64,000 bases of DNA from Ktedonobacter sp. SOSP1-85 (GCF_016587415.1 NZ_BNJI01000002.1:1488001-1552000), one strand, 5' to 3'. Counted from the stretch's first letter, positions 17,222-27,405 are shown. The notes: generated by a model not told the origin, from the letters alone. Program-made: numbers and translations.

Positions 17222-17935
17222 TCAAAAGAGTGTCGTCTTGTACAAAAACGACATTTGCTCGGGGCGACTCTTCTCTCGGATCTGGGCAGGTGTTTGTCCA
17301 ATGAGATGCTTCAGCGAGCGGGTCAGGTGCGGCTGATCGAAATAGCCCGCCTGCTCAACGGTATCCAGGATCGAGACGCCCTCCTGCAAGAGGTACATGG
17401 CGTAGCGAGCACGTTCGATTTGACGAATAGCGTTCTGTGTCAGCCCGGTAGCCCGCAAGAAGCGACGCTGGATGGTGCGAATATCCCGGGTCTGCACATG
17501 TCCCTGTAAAGCAGCATCGACGACCGGATCACGCGCCAGCAGGCCTTTGCGCATCAGTCGGTCAGCAAACGTGTCGGCATTGTCATAGTCAGGAAATTGC
17601 CAGACGGAGCTATCAAACAAAAAGGAATCCCTCGAAGTGGTGGGCAGGTCTATCCCTGTATCGACCAGTATGCTGGTGGAGAGAGGCGGCAGAAACGTGC
17701 CCAGCTTCAAGAGAATGCCAAGCCATTCCCCCTCCCCAGGGCAGTCTTCCACTGGTATCGCTCTGGTTTCAGGCCCGCGTACCGTCATGACGACCTTGCC
17801 CTCAAATCTGCCCACTACCAGCTCGCAGCGGCTCGCGGCAATAGAGGCAAAAGGAGCTGCGCCCTCGCTATGACAGCGCCAGACCCTTTCGACAAAAGGT
17901 GAGTCGGATGGTCGATCCTCATCAAAAATAAGCAT
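17222..17935 (-). CDS. AraC-family transcriptional regulator
   Basis: 237 aa. The C-terminal half carries the two helix-turn-helix units: DIRTIQRRFLRATGLTQNAIRQIERARYAMYLLQ, then SILDTVEQAGYFDQPHLTRSLKHLIGQTPAQIRE. The N-terminal part (CELVVGRFEGKVVMTVRGPETRAIP) resembles the AraC effector-binding segment, as in DUF6597/HTH_18 proteins. It is placed directly before the reductase gene on the same strand and may regulate it. Confidence 0.87.
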   Translation of the reverse strand: MLIFDEDRPSDSPFVERVWRCHSEGAAPFASIAASRCELVVGRFEGKVVMTVRGPETRAIPVEDCPGEGEWLGILLKLGTFLPPLSTSILVDTGIDLPTTSRDSFLFDSSVWQFPDYDNADTFADRLMRKGLLARDPVVDAALQGHVQTRDIRTIQRRFLRATGLTQNAIRQIERARYAMYLLQEGVSILDTVEQAGYFDQPHLTRSLKHLIGQTPAQIREKSRPEQMSFLYKTTLF

Positions 17936-18188
17936 GGTATGCTCCCTGCATGAGATGACGTCGTTTCATCCCATCATTTCCCAATTGAGGGTATCCTGAA
18001 ATAGGGAATCAGGAAGAGGTGGAAGGCTCTCATAGGGAGTATAGCAATAGGTGGTACGACATGGGCGATATGATCCCAATCCAGATGAATACCATCCTGA
18101 CCGAAATGGAGGAAGGCTTACCTCTTTGGGAGCCATGAAGTGTATTCTCCTCTCATAAGTTGGACGAAGATAAAAACGTCTTTGTTAT
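17936..18188. other. Intergenic, one short orphan frame
   Basis: A 25-codon frame at 18061-18138 (+) reads MGDMIPIQMNTILTEMEEG and may be a gene fragment. Nothing else is recognised. Confidence 0.35.
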
Positions 18189-18310
18189 AATTGGAGTTTA
18201 GATAAATTTAGGCCGAGCTGGCTTTTAGAGCGGGCTGAAGTCATTCTCTTAGAACATGTCTCAAGTGACCTCTAGCCTGGCTTCGTAAGAATTTTATCTA
18301 AACTCCAATT
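18189..18310. repeat. MITE-like element with 18-bp perfect terminal inverted repeats
   Basis: AATTGGAGTTTAGATAAA at 18189-18206 and its exact complement at 18293-18310 flank 86 bp without coding capacity. Size and structure suggest a small non-autonomous element. No target duplication was clear and no second copy was found in the window. Confidence 0.6.
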
Positions 18311-18499
18311 GTAAAGCGTGAGCTATTGTTGTCTCTTGTTAGATTTCTTTTATTGCATTCAAGAAGAGGAAATAGAAGTTCTTGATGGCCACATTGAGTG
18401 GCATTTTTGTAGTGCTGCTGTCATTGCAAAGAACAGAAGACCTTTCCAGAGAAAAGCCTGATCACGACAAGCACCTGCTCAAAACATAGGACGATTTTC

Positions 18500-18799
18500 T
18501 CACCATTCCACTGGCTTGAGAGGCGCATTGGTCACCGTCACTGCCGGGATTTGTAAACCATCCGTAGCGAGGTCTCTCACAAGAGGACGCGAGAGACGCT
18601 CGATACCGCCTGGCATGCCCGTGTAAGCGGGCATGCAGTTCCTGTTTGCCACAGGAAAAGATGACATAATCATCGGCTCTGGGCTGACGATGTGCGCTTC
18701 CTGTTCCTTCTGGGAACAGATCACTACTGGCGTGCGAGGCGTGATCTGACGAATCTGTTGTATAATCACGTGAACAAGTACAGCAGGCAAGCCAGACAT
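18500..18799 (-). CDS. Doubtful small ORF, unrecognised
   Basis: 99 aa, MSGLPAVLVHVIIQQIRQITP... with no known motif. It overlaps another minus-strand frame (18462-18824), has no strong ribosome-binding site and lies in an otherwise empty 600-bp stretch. Listed only because the gap holds nothing better; it may be a gene fragment. Confidence 0.2.
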   Translation of the reverse strand: MSGLPAVLVHVIIQQIRQITPRTPVVICSQKEQEAHIVSPEPMIMSSFPVANRNCMPAYTGMPGGIERLSRPLVRDLATDGLQIPAVTVTNAPLKPVEW

Positions 18800-18915
18800 C
18801 GGGTTGCATCAGCCGTACGGTCATAGCTGATGCACTACTCCCAGATGAACCAGATGCGTGTCAACCAGATCACATCCAGTCTGAGTAGCCATCACAACTT
18901 GAATAGTGAGGTATT

Positions 18916-19590
18916 ATGATGACATTGAGTTATCACCAGCAACGTGAGCAACTGGTACAGGCCGCACATCGCCTTGGTCAGGCAGGCGTGATGTCGCATA
19001 GCGGCCATGGCAATATGAGCATGAGGTTGCCCGAGCCAGGGTTGATGCTGCTGACATCGGTAAGTCACTTGACGCACCTGACCCCAGAGCAACTGGTGGT
19101 CGTGACCTTCGACGAAGAGGTGATAGAAGGCACCCTTGATGCCACCACACTCGAAATCGTGGGGATGCACTCCTGCGTCTTTCGCGAGCGCAATGAGGTC
19201 AATGCCGTTATTCATACGCACTCGCCACGGGCCACAAGTTTCGCACTGGCCCACCAGCCCCTGCCGTGTGTCTACGAGGCCTTCTTGCGTTTCGGAATAA
19301 CAGAAGACATCCCGGTCGCGGATTGGGCGCCGCGTGGATCGTCAGAATCCGTTCGCTACATTGTAGAGCAGTTACAGAAGCATCCAACAACACCCGCGGT
19401 CCTCTTAGCGAACCACGGGCTCTTGGCCTTTAGTAGCGATCCACTTGCGACAGCACAGCTCATCATCATTATGGAAGAAGCAGCGCAACTCACGCTTGAC
19501 GCCCGCTCCCTTGGTGGTGCCCAGCCCTTCCCCTCTGGTGCGCTCGAACACGAGCGTCAACATATGCAACGATTTGGTTCGACCCAGTAG
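18916..19590 (+). CDS. Class II aldolase/adducin family protein
   Basis: 224 aa. Family motifs: AAHRLGQAGVMSHSGHGNMSMRL (GNxS phosphate-binding segment), LTPEQLVVVTFDEEVIEG, the zinc-binding VNAVIHTHSPRATSFALA and, later, AVLLANHGLLAF with a third His. Glu in CVYEAF is the probable catalytic acid. Members are fuculose-, ribulose- or methylthioribulose-phosphate enzymes; the exact substrate is not evident. It is a single gene without obvious operon partners. GTGAGGT precedes the ATG. Confidence 0.88.
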   Translation: MMTLSYHQQREQLVQAAHRLGQAGVMSHSGHGNMSMRLPEPGLMLLTSVSHLTHLTPEQLVVVTFDEEVIEGTLDATTLEIVGMHSCVFRERNEVNAVIHTHSPRATSFALAHQPLPCVYEAFLRFGITEDIPVADWAPRGSSESVRYIVEQLQKHPTTPAVLLANHGLLAFSSDPLATAQLIIIMEEAAQLTLDARSLGGAQPFPSGALEHERQHMQRFGSTQ

Positions 19591-19819
19591 TTCAGTATTC
19601 TGTTCTCCAGTCAGGGAGGACAAGCCTGCTGGAGAGCAGGACGGCAATACGCTTCGGCAGAGAACACAACCTGGATTACACCTACTTGTTCTATGGACTG
19701 ACGATTATGGCAATGAAAGACGACGCTAGGTGAGCTTCCTTATTCCCACGCGATGCGCAACGAGCAAAGCTCAAGAAATTGGACGGAGAAGCCCCAGGAC
19801 GCGATGTGAACCAGAGGAA

Positions 19820-20338
19820 TCAGTTCGAGGGAGGGGGTGCTGAGGAGAGACTGAGCTGTTCCATAGCCTGGCGAATGGAGCGAGCAAGTGAGGCCATGTC
19901 CTCGTCTGGAATGGCGAGCACTCCTTTTGAGAGGTCAAGAGCGGCGGTTTGCTGGAGTTCATAGGGAACGCCTGGAGGCAAGGGAGCAAGGTGCCAATGC
20001 ACATGGCGATTTCCTTGTTGACTGCCAAGCGTTAAAATGTAGAGCCGTTCAGTCTGAACCACCTGTCTGATCGCTTCAGCAACCTGATAAATGAGCCGCT
20101 GAATCTGCAGGTACTCCTCCAGAGTAAAGTCCCCAGTGGCTTGTTCGCGGTGTTCTCGTGGAGCGACCAGCGTGTAGCCATAGAGAACGGGGTATTTGTT
20201 CAAAAAGACAATGGCAGTCTGATCCTCATAGATCAGATGGTGAGGATTGGTGCCAGCCACGAGTTCACAGAGAAAACAGGGACCTTCTTGCACGCGTTTT
20301 TCGTAGGCGCCGAGATCAACAGGGTGCTTCTCACTCAT
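19820..20338 (-). CDS. HIT family protein
   Basis: 172 aa from ATG 20338 (MSEKHPVDLG), which has an AGGAGA site; the longer frame to 20413 is not favoured. GPCFLCELVAGTNPHHLIYED, FLNKYPVLYGYTLVAPREH, and the His triad HVHWHLAPLP are the signature of nucleotide-binding HIT hydrolases and transferases (Fhit or GalT-like branch). Substrate unknown. Confidence 0.88.
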   Translation of the reverse strand: MSEKHPVDLGAYEKRVQEGPCFLCELVAGTNPHHLIYEDQTAIVFLNKYPVLYGYTLVAPREHREQATGDFTLEEYLQIQRLIYQVAEAIRQVVQTERLYILTLGSQQGNRHVHWHLAPLPPGVPYELQQTAALDLSKGVLAIPDEDMASLARSIRQAMEQLSLSSAPPPSN

Positions 20339-20413
20339 GCTCTGTCTCCTGAATGGGTCATGAACGGCCTTGTCACGTGGCTTCATTGTACCCGCCTCAG
20401 CCATTTCTTGCAA

Positions 20414-20965
20414 GAAGGCCCAGCGATGACGCTCCCAGGTGAGCCCCTGAGAAGCGTGTGCGTTCTACCACCCGTCAGGCCAAGCCAGCTGGCAAAGGCT
20501 TCGGGGATGCCGAAGAGTTTGAACGCGAGCTGGCTAGCCGTTTTACTGCGGGCGTTCACACATGTGGAGTCTTCTGCAAAGTAAACGGCTAGAGGTGATG
20601 TTCTGTGGGGTTGGATATTGGTGGCGTCCCGTATGGAGGCGTGCGACGGGTAGCAACTCTCGTTCAGCAGCGCCAGCCCCCAAGCTCAATGATACTTCAT
20701 ATGGAAAAGTGTGATGTTAATGAGCGCGCACCCTTGCCCTCTGTGATCTCGAAATTTGTATAATTAATTCATCTATACCTATTAAGGAGATCCTCTGCTG
20801 CTTATGTTGAAATTGTCACGCGTAATAACCTATGCAATAATATGAACAGGCAAAAGTTTGTGTGGCTTCTTCACAAGAAGCCAATTCTGAACAAGAGCAT
20901 GATCTCGATAAGCTCATCCTTGATATAAATGGAAGGAGAGCTGCTCCGATTTTCCTATGCAAACG
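20414..20965. other. Intergenic, holds one inverted repeat
   Basis: CTAGCCGTTTTACT (20534-20547) and AGTAAACGGCTAG (20580-20592) are inverted with a one-base bulge. No gene is recognised. Confidence 0.5.
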
Positions 20966-21127
20966 GGTAGTGTTGCAAAAAATTTAGAACCGAGAAAATG
21001 AAGTAAGTAATTATGGTACAAGAATCATTTCCGTAGAGAAAGGGTGAGCATTCTGCACCTTTTTCCTCATGAAATATGTCGTGTGCGCTTCCATTTGCTG
21101 AGCTTTAATTTTTTTTGCAACACTACC
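20966..21127. mobile_element. IS6-type MITE, copy 1
   Basis: 162 bp bounded by GGTAGTGTTGCAAAAAA and its complement. The ends differ at two of 14 positions from IS26 (GGCACTGTTGCAAA), so it is probably a non-autonomous IS6-family relative. A near-identical copy lies at 34065-34225. No coding capacity and no clear 8-bp target duplication. Confidence 0.75.
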
Positions 21128-21220
21128 GTTTACGTAGCGCTATCCCCTACTTCAAGGTCTGGATCAGCAATCGACGCCACCCCTCCTGGGTTCCCTATAG
21201 TAGGAGGGAGGCAATCTGTG

Positions 21221-22171
21221 TCATTGGGCTTCGTTGAGCATGTTCTGGGATATCTTCCATAATCGTACCGCGTTCTCAGGGTCAATGGCATATGCCGCTA
21301 CCCCTCGACGAATACCGGGCTGATGTGGCCCAGCCTCGTTGCAGTCTTCAAAGTAGCGACCGCTGACGCCCTCGACGAGCGGTGAGGCGGCCAGCAAAAC
21401 AGAGGTCGCCGCGCCTTGCTCAATATTTTTCATCGATACCCCTGTGCTTGCTGGGCCTGACTGTGCGGGGTTCACCGGTGCATTTTTCATGTGGCGCCCA
21501 AGATTGGTACTGGCGATTCGACCAGGGTTCAGTGCATTGGCAACGATACCATCACTTGCCCAGCGCCTGGCCGCTTCTACTGCAAACAGGATGTTGGCCG
21601 TCTTGGATTGTCCATAGGCAACCCATGCGTCATAGGGGCGATGGTGAAAGTCGATGTCATCAAAATCTATCTCGCCATTGATATGACCCACCGAACTGAC
21701 CGACACGATACGCGCATGGCCTGTCGCTGCCATAGCGTCGTGCAAACCAAGCGCCAGCGCAAAGTGCCCGAGATGGTTCGTAGCGAATTGCATCTCATGT
21801 CCTTGTGCACTGACCTCTCGCTGTGGAATGGCCATGACGCCGGCGTTGTTGACAAGGATATCAAGTGAACCCTCCCAGCCTCTCACAAACGCACGTACCG
21901 AATTCAGGTCTGACAAGTCGAGCTGTCCGACGTGAATATGCTGGTTGCCTGTCGTCTGCCTGATATTTTCGGCTATCTGTTCACCTGTAGCAGCATTACG
22001 GACGGCGAGCATCACTTCGGCACCAGCTTGTGCCAGAGCGCGAGCTGTTTCCACTCCGATACCGCTCGCGCCACCTGTAACGATGGCCCGTTTTCCACGT
22101 AAATCGATCCCTTCAATGACTTCCATTGCGGTTGTTGTCGCACCGAATGGTGTTGTGATTAATTCTGCCAT
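21221..22171 (-). CDS. Short-chain dehydrogenase/reductase
   Basis: 316 aa. Classical SDR: AIVTGGASGIGVETARALAQAG (TGxxxGIG), LDLSDLNSVRAF, LDILVNNAGVMA (NNAG), RIVSVSSVGHI with catalytic Ser, and AYGQSKTANILFAVE (YxxxK). The long Asn/Asp-rich insertion after the Ser and the WxxYGQSK context resemble retinol-dehydrogenase/WW-oxidoreductase-like SDRs. The substrate is unknown. A MerR-family remnant and an intact MerR-style promoter lie just upstream on the same strand and probably controlled this gene. Confidence 0.9.
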   Translation of the reverse strand: MAELITTPFGATTTAMEVIEGIDLRGKRAIVTGGASGIGVETARALAQAGAEVMLAVRNAATGEQIAENIRQTTGNQHIHVGQLDLSDLNSVRAFVRGWEGSLDILVNNAGVMAIPQREVSAQGHEMQFATNHLGHFALALGLHDAMAATGHARIVSVSSVGHINGEIDFDDIDFHHRPYDAWVAYGQSKTANILFAVEAARRWASDGIVANALNPGRIASTNLGRHMKNAPVNPAQSGPASTGVSMKNIEQGAATSVLLAASPLVEGVSGRYFEDCNEAGPHQPGIRRGVAAYAIDPENAVRLWKISQNMLNEAQ

Positions 22172-22188
22172 TTGCTTCCCTTTCGTGG

Positions 22189-22396
22189 TTATCTTAAATC
22201 CTTCACAATACGCTCATACTCTTGAGCGATGCGCGCAGCTTCGTCCATATCACCACGGGCACGGGCATCCCAGTAAGTGACTTTAAACGAGAGGTAGCGT
22301 TGACGTATTCGCAGCCGCGCGATCTGCTTCTCCACTTCTTCGGCATGTGCCTGAAAAAGGTCTCGCTTTTCAATGGCTGTCTGATGTCTTCTTCAT
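22189..22396 (-). pseudogene. MerR-family regulator, C-terminal remnant
   Basis: Minus-strand frame IEKRDLFQAHAEEVEKQIARL... to KDLR and stop at 22189 is the coiled-coil dimerisation helix of a MerR protein. The helix-turn-helix part is missing: the first ATG downstream of the promoter (22396) reads only eight codons to TGA. The regulator has thus been deleted internally, leaving promoter and tail. Confidence 0.6.
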
Positions 22397-22402
22397 GTCC
22401 GT

Positions 22403-22434
22403 AGTATAAAAAACCTCAAGCGCTTGAGGTCAAG
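22403..22434 (-). promoter_or_regulatory. MerR-type promoter with 18-bp palindromic operator
   Basis: Minus strand CTTGAC, 20-bp spacer, TATACT. The spacer holds the perfect palindrome ACCTCAAGCGCTTGAGGT (22413-22430). Over-long 19-20 bp spacers with a central dyad are the hallmark of MerR/SoxR-regulated promoters. Confidence 0.75.
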
Positions 22435-22445
22435 AGCGTTCAGTG

Positions 22446-23720
22446 TTTCTCTTGAACGTTGTGAGCTGTAACCAAAACAGTGTAAGAGCTAGATTTCAGG
22501 GCATTTTTTCTGAAAGCCATCAAAATAGATGACTTTCATCCAGGGTGGTGCGCCTTTGGCGCATGGCTCTTACCAAGTGGGTCAAATCAACCAAAATTCT
22601 CACATCTACGCTCCTTTTTTTGTCCATGCCTTTCGTGCTGATCCCCATGAAAACTACGCCGCGTTCCTCTGGCTTTCGGGAGTTGTCTTCGCTTGTTGCC
22701 GTTCACGTCTTTCTCCATTGTTCCTTTTCTCCAATACAGTTGAGCCTCTCCTAGATCAATCAATCCTAATTGCCTAACGATTGCCTGCAACTGTTTTTTT
22801 GTTGTCATAGCCTCTCCCGTTTCATCTCCTCTTGCTGTATGCATCCGTTCTCGTGTGGTCTGCTATCTCTCTTCTGAACGATGGTCTTCGTGAGAGCCAT
22901 GGTTGTGAGATACTGACCTTCGCTGTACAGCTCATTCTCTTGTTTTACCAGGAGCCTCTTTTTGGTTCCTCTTTTTCGCCTTGATGGTTTTGTACCGCTT
23001 TGGTCAGTATGTGTGATTTCTTTGCCTGCGTGCTTCATATTGCCGGCGTAAATCAAGCCCGACAAACGCTTGGATCACCTCTTCATAGGTGTGCTGGGTT
23101 CCGGGAATACACGCATAGACACCATATTCCAGCTGCGCGTGTTGCAAACGCTGCACTTCTTGACGATCGCTTTCAATAGATCTAAAGGTTGGATAATAGC
23201 AGTGTAGAGGTTCCATCTCTTCGACCCTCCCATGTCTTGCTCTGCAACGGCTACATCTCTTTTATGAAGGAAATCTGCTATGCTACGAGCGACTCTGCGT
23301 ACTTTTTTCTTCGGTTGTAGAAACCACGCCGCAATTTCCCTTTCACATACCTCATCCCTAATGAAGAATCTCTCCTGCCCCGAGTGAGCAAAAGCGTCAT
23401 CCATCACATTTCGCCAGCGTCTCTCCTGGCGGTTGATGTGCTGACCATCGGAGTATACTTCAAAGAAGAAGGGGAAATCATGTGTAGAAAGAGACATTTT
23501 CAGGGAGCAATGACCACCGAGGACTGTTACGAAAGTTGTAGCGTCCTGCTGGCCTTCTTTTGGCCGCAGAACCGAATGCACAGGGGGATATTCCGACAGA
23601 GGAAGATGCTCCTGTGGCAAGGAGCAGGGGCCTCCCTGTGTGGCGGCAAAGCGTTTGCTCAAAAGATTGACATGCTCGCTCACAAAAGGCAAAGGAAGAT
23701 GCAGAAAGGGAAGAACGGTC
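22446..23720 (-). other. Degenerate minus-strand coding DNA, unidentified
   Basis: Several overlapping minus-strand frames look like broken pieces of one or more genes: FFIRDEVCEREIAAWFLQPKKK at 23075-23836, and EYGVYACIPGTQHTYEEVIQAF at 23004-23216, in different frames and partly overlapping; MTTKKQLQAIVRQLGLIDLG at about 22800. No family was recognised. The 3' start of the LuxR gene overlaps its upper end. Read as a decayed accessory gene, not as functional ORFs. Confidence 0.35.
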
Positions 23721-26522
23721 ATGGGCCAGAACAACCATGAACGCCAGAGCAACGCGCCCGAGCCCATCCCACGCTCGTCTCCTGATGCTCTGCTTGCGAC
23801 CAAGTTCCTTCTCCCGGCATCTTCCCATGAGATCATTGCCCGCCCTCACCTCCTGTCCCTGCTCAATGCTGGACTCCACCAACACGTCATCCTCCTCTCC
23901 GCCGCCGCGGGCTTTGGAAAGACCACGCTGCTCACAAGCTGGGTTCGTTCCTTTGCTCCAGGTCATCCGCCAGTAGCCTGGGTGTCGCTTGACGCGAGCG
24001 ACAACGTTCCCTTTCAGTTCTGGACCTATGTGCTGACGGCACTGGAACAGTGCCAGCCCGGGCTCTCGCCGCTTCCCTTGGCGGCACTCCACGATACCCC
24101 GCAATCTTCCTGGCAAGCAATGCTCACTGCTCTGATCAATGGCCTGGCCCAGCTGAGCGAACCTCTGGTGCTCGTGCTGGACAATTATGAGGACATTACC
24201 GAGCCCGCGATCCATGCCCTGCTTGCCTCGCTGCTCAAGCACCTGCCACCTACCCTGTGTGTGGTGCTGGCGACACGGACGGATCCCCCTTTTTCCCTGG
24301 CCCGGCTGCGCGCTCGGGGACACATCCTGGAATTACGCACCGAGCTGCTGCGTGCAACCAGAGAGGAGATGACCGCCTTTCTGCGCGACGTGATGAATCT
24401 TCGGCTTTCCGAGCAGGACATCCAGGACGTGGACGCACGCATACAGGGTTGGTGGACGGCCATGCAACTGGCGGCGCTCGCCTTCAAAGGGCAGGCACCC
24501 CCGAAAGATCTGCTCCGGGCGTTCCAGGGGAAGCAGCCCGCTCTGTTCGAGTACCTGGTGCAGGAGGTGCTGAACCGCCAGCCAGAGCAGGTACAGACCT
24601 TCCTCCTGCGAACGTCCGTCCTCTCCCGCCTGTGCTCCTCCCTGTGCAATGCGGTCCTCCAGCAGCAAGATAGCCTGCTCTTCCTGGAGGAAGTAGAACG
24701 GTCCAATCTCTTTCTCAACCCGCTTGATGAGCAGCGCCAATGGTATGCCTATCATCCCCTCTTTGCCGAGGCACTGCGTGCTCGGTTGGAGCAGATCGCT
24801 CCCGCAGAGGTACCACTTCTGCATCTGCGGGCCAGTCAGTGGTATGCGGCACAGCAGATGCGCAGCGAAGCCATCCAGCACGCGCTGCAGGCGCACGAGT
24901 GGTCCTGGACCGCGTGGCTTCTGGAACAGATCCCCAGTCAGCACATCTGGAGTCGGTTCAGGGACGCGTCGCTCCTCTCCTGGATTGAGCAACTTCCCCG
25001 TGAGGTTGTGCGTGAGCGACCGCGTTTATGCCTGGCCAAGGCCCAGAGCCTGTTCTGGATTGCATCGCCAGGGGTTACCGAAAACTGGTTGCGCGATGCC
25101 AGAAGCGCCTGGACACGAACTCATCAGCGAGAAGAACAGACAGGCCGAGTGCGAGGCAGACACGAACCAGCGGCCCCCACGTCGCTCCTGGGCGAAATCG
25201 CCGCCTTGCAGGCCACGATTGCGGGTTTCTATCATGGGGATGCAGGAGCCACCCAGGCCTTCTGTCAGGATGCGCTGACCCATCTGGAGGAGCAACAATG
25301 GGCCGCACGGCTCCAGGTGGCGTTTGCCCAGGCTCGGGCAAATATCTCTGAGGGGGATTTCAAGCGTGCGATGCAGCAAGTGCAGGCCGCATTGAGCCGG
25401 ATCAAAGCGGAAGGTGAGCATGTGCTCGAGAGCGTCTACTTGTGTGAGGCTATATGGGAAAGCCTGATGGCGGGGAAATTGCACCAGGCCTGGCAATGGA
25501 GCCAGCAGGCGATCCACGCGCTCCATACCGTTGAGGGGCACCAGCCCGCTCTGTTGTGCTGGCCCTATACCTATCAAGCAAAGATCTTGCATGAATGGAA
25601 CCGATTAGAGGAAGCCCAACACCTTGCCGAACAGGCGATCCGGCTGGGCGAACAGACCGAGATGTTGGCGTTTTTACCGTTCGGCTATACCATCTTGTTG
25701 CAGCTCGCCCTCTCACAAGAGCGATGGGATGAGGCCGAAAACGTCTCGCAACAATTAGCATACGTCGGGCGCATCATGGCATCACCCTATCGCACAGCGC
25801 TCTGGAGCTGTGTTGATCAGATGCGTTTCTGGCTGGCATGTGGCGATCTGGAGCAGGCACGACACTGGGCGAGGGGTCTGCAGCGGGAAGCGCCATTGGT
25901 TTCTTCTCTGGCGCGGGAAAAACAGAGCGTTGCGTTCGCCCGCCTGCTGCTTGCCGAATCCCAGCCGGAATATGCCTTGCACTTGCTTCTCCCCCTGGTA
26001 GAACGGGCAATAGGCACGCAGCGGTGGTACAATGTGCTGGAAATGTGGCTCTTGCAGGTGCGGGCGTACCATATGCTCCAGCAACAGCGAGAGGCCTTGA
26101 CACGGCTTTCGCGGGCGGTGCATTTAGGCGCATCCGAAGGCTACATCCGTCGCTTTGTGGACGAAGGACCACGCATAGCGAATTTGCTCTCCCAACTCAG
26201 AGAACAGGAGCATCAGGAGGAAGATCTCCCGTATCTGGAGACACTCTTGCGCGCGTTCAAACAACAGCCGGAAGCCCAACCAGGCCATCTAAAAAGCGAA
26301 CCACCCCCGACACTGATAGACCCGTTGAGCGCGCGTGAACAGGAAGTGTTGCACCTGCTCACACACGGTGCCTCGAACCAGGAGATTGCGGAAACCTTGG
26401 TGGTCACAACAGGCACGATTAAACGTCATGTCAGTAATATTCTCAGCAAACTCGACGTCGCTAATCGCACCCAGGCGGTTGCACGAGCGCGAACCCTTGG
26501 TCTTCTTTCCACCAGGGAGTAA
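23721..26522 (+). CDS. MalT-like LuxR-family ATP-dependent regulator (LAL/STAND)
   Basis: 933 aa from ATG 23721 (MGQNNHERQ), with GGGAAG upstream; an in-frame start at 23640 is less likely. Domains: NTPase with Walker A SAAAGFGKTTLL (about residues 60-70), LVLVLDNYEDI (Walker B) and LCVVLATRTDPP; a winged-helix region; a long TPR-like superhelix (LHLRASQWYAAQQMRSEAIQHAL and many more) and a C-terminal LuxR helix-turn-helix LSAREQEVLHLLTHGASNQEIAETLVVTTGTIKRHVSNILSKL. MalT-type proteins are ATP- and ligand-dependent activators. No obvious target lies next to it, so the regulon is unknown. Confidence 0.93.
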   Translation: MGQNNHERQSNAPEPIPRSSPDALLATKFLLPASSHEIIARPHLLSLLNAGLHQHVILLSAAAGFGKTTLLTSWVRSFAPGHPPVAWVSLDASDNVPFQFWTYVLTALEQCQPGLSPLPLAALHDTPQSSWQAMLTALINGLAQLSEPLVLVLDNYEDITEPAIHALLASLLKHLPPTLCVVLATRTDPPFSLARLRARGHILELRTELLRATREEMTAFLRDVMNLRLSEQDIQDVDARIQGWWTAMQLAALAFKGQAPPKDLLRAFQGKQPALFEYLVQEVLNRQPEQVQTFLLRTSVLSRLCSSLCNAVLQQQDSLLFLEEVERSNLFLNPLDEQRQWYAYHPLFAEALRARLEQIAPAEVPLLHLRASQWYAAQQMRSEAIQHALQAHEWSWTAWLLEQIPSQHIWSRFRDASLLSWIEQLPREVVRERPRLCLAKAQSLFWIASPGVTENWLRDARSAWTRTHQREEQTGRVRGRHEPAAPTSLLGEIAALQATIAGFYHGDAGATQAFCQDALTHLEEQQWAARLQVAFAQARANISEGDFKRAMQQVQAALSRIKAEGEHVLESVYLCEAIWESLMAGKLHQAWQWSQQAIHALHTVEGHQPALLCWPYTYQAKILHEWNRLEEAQHLAEQAIRLGEQTEMLAFLPFGYTILLQLALSQERWDEAENVSQQLAYVGRIMASPYRTALWSCVDQMRFWLACGDLEQARHWARGLQREAPLVSSLAREKQSVAFARLLLAESQPEYALHLLLPLVERAIGTQRWYNVLEMWLLQVRAYHMLQQQREALTRLSRAVHLGASEGYIRRFVDEGPRIANLLSQLREQEHQEEDLPYLETLLRAFKQQPEAQPGHLKSEPPPTLIDPLSAREQEVLHLLTHGASNQEIAETLVVTTGTIKRHVSNILSKLDVANRTQAVARARTLGLLSTRE

Positions 26523-26724
26523 GCCGATCTCGCCTGCAAAAAACGCATCCTCCTCACACGAATGCCTACGACCTTGCCGACGAGGAGGAACGCTTCAACG
26601 TCGAAAGAGTTACATATTACCACATTTTCAAAAAGATTTGTCGTTTAGACAAAAAGACCATGACAGAACTTCCACAAAGTTCAGTTGAACACCAAGCATT
26701 CTGATTGAAAGGCTGGTTATGCGA

Positions 26725-27405
26725 TTACGATGGAACAAGGTGAGGCAGCTTTGGCCTTTTGCGAATGACGGCAAAGCGCTCGGCCTTCTTCACCCGCTCC
26801 CCTTTTTGACGGCCTTTCGATTTTCCGCGTGGTTGAGGGGCACAAGCAGGAGTCCCCAGGGTGCGCAACAATTTGTCCATGCCGCGTCTGATCTGCTGAG
26901 GCGTCGGCTGCCGCTCTCGGTTTTCCCAGGGACGCAACTGGGGTTGCACCAAGCCACGTGCCAAGACCAGCTGATTGTGGGCAATGGCAACCACCTGGCT
27001 CCAGCGCTCGAATTGCTCAGGAGTGCGCAAACGAGCTTGCTCCCACAAGAGCGCCTGTTTGTCAAAGCGATAGCCATGCTCCTGGCCAAAGTGCAGCACA
27101 TAGCCCAAGGCAATCTGCACCACATCGGCTTCTTGATCCCCGATCCAGACAAACCAACTGCTACGGGGATCGCGTTCCTTGTTGCTGGCATGAGGCCGCA
27201 CCACACGGATCACGGTCAGTTGCAGCCAGCGAGCGGCTTTCACATGCATGTGCTTCCAGAAGGTGACTTGCACCGGGCGCCCCTTGGCATCGGTACCGCT
27301 AAAGACCCCATCGGGATGTCCATGCGTACTCGTGTCTTTGGGTTGGAGCTTGTCTCCATCTTTGCGTGGGGCTCCTCTTTTCCCCGTTGGTGGGGGAGCC
27401 TCCCG
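26725..27405 (-). pseudogene. Transposase C-terminal fragment (DDE type)
   Basis: The frame can be read from about 27405: APPPTGKRGAPRKDGDKLQP, THGHPDGVFSGTDAKGRPVQ, VTFWKHMHVKAARWLQLTV, then RPWENRERQPTPQQIRRGMD and a basic C-terminal tail ending KLPHLVPS. This matches the C-terminal half of a DDE transposase common in Actinobacteria and Ktedonobacteria. The N-terminal catalytic part is missing. It abuts and truncates the 3' end of the polysaccharide deacetylase. Confidence 0.65.

Noticed and set aside
23478..24323. Minus-strand frame of 281 codons
   Set aside because: Mostly antisense to the MalT-like regulator; shadow of its third codon bias.
24333..24992. Minus-strand frame of 219 codons
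   Set aside because: Antisense to the LuxR regulator, with no motif.
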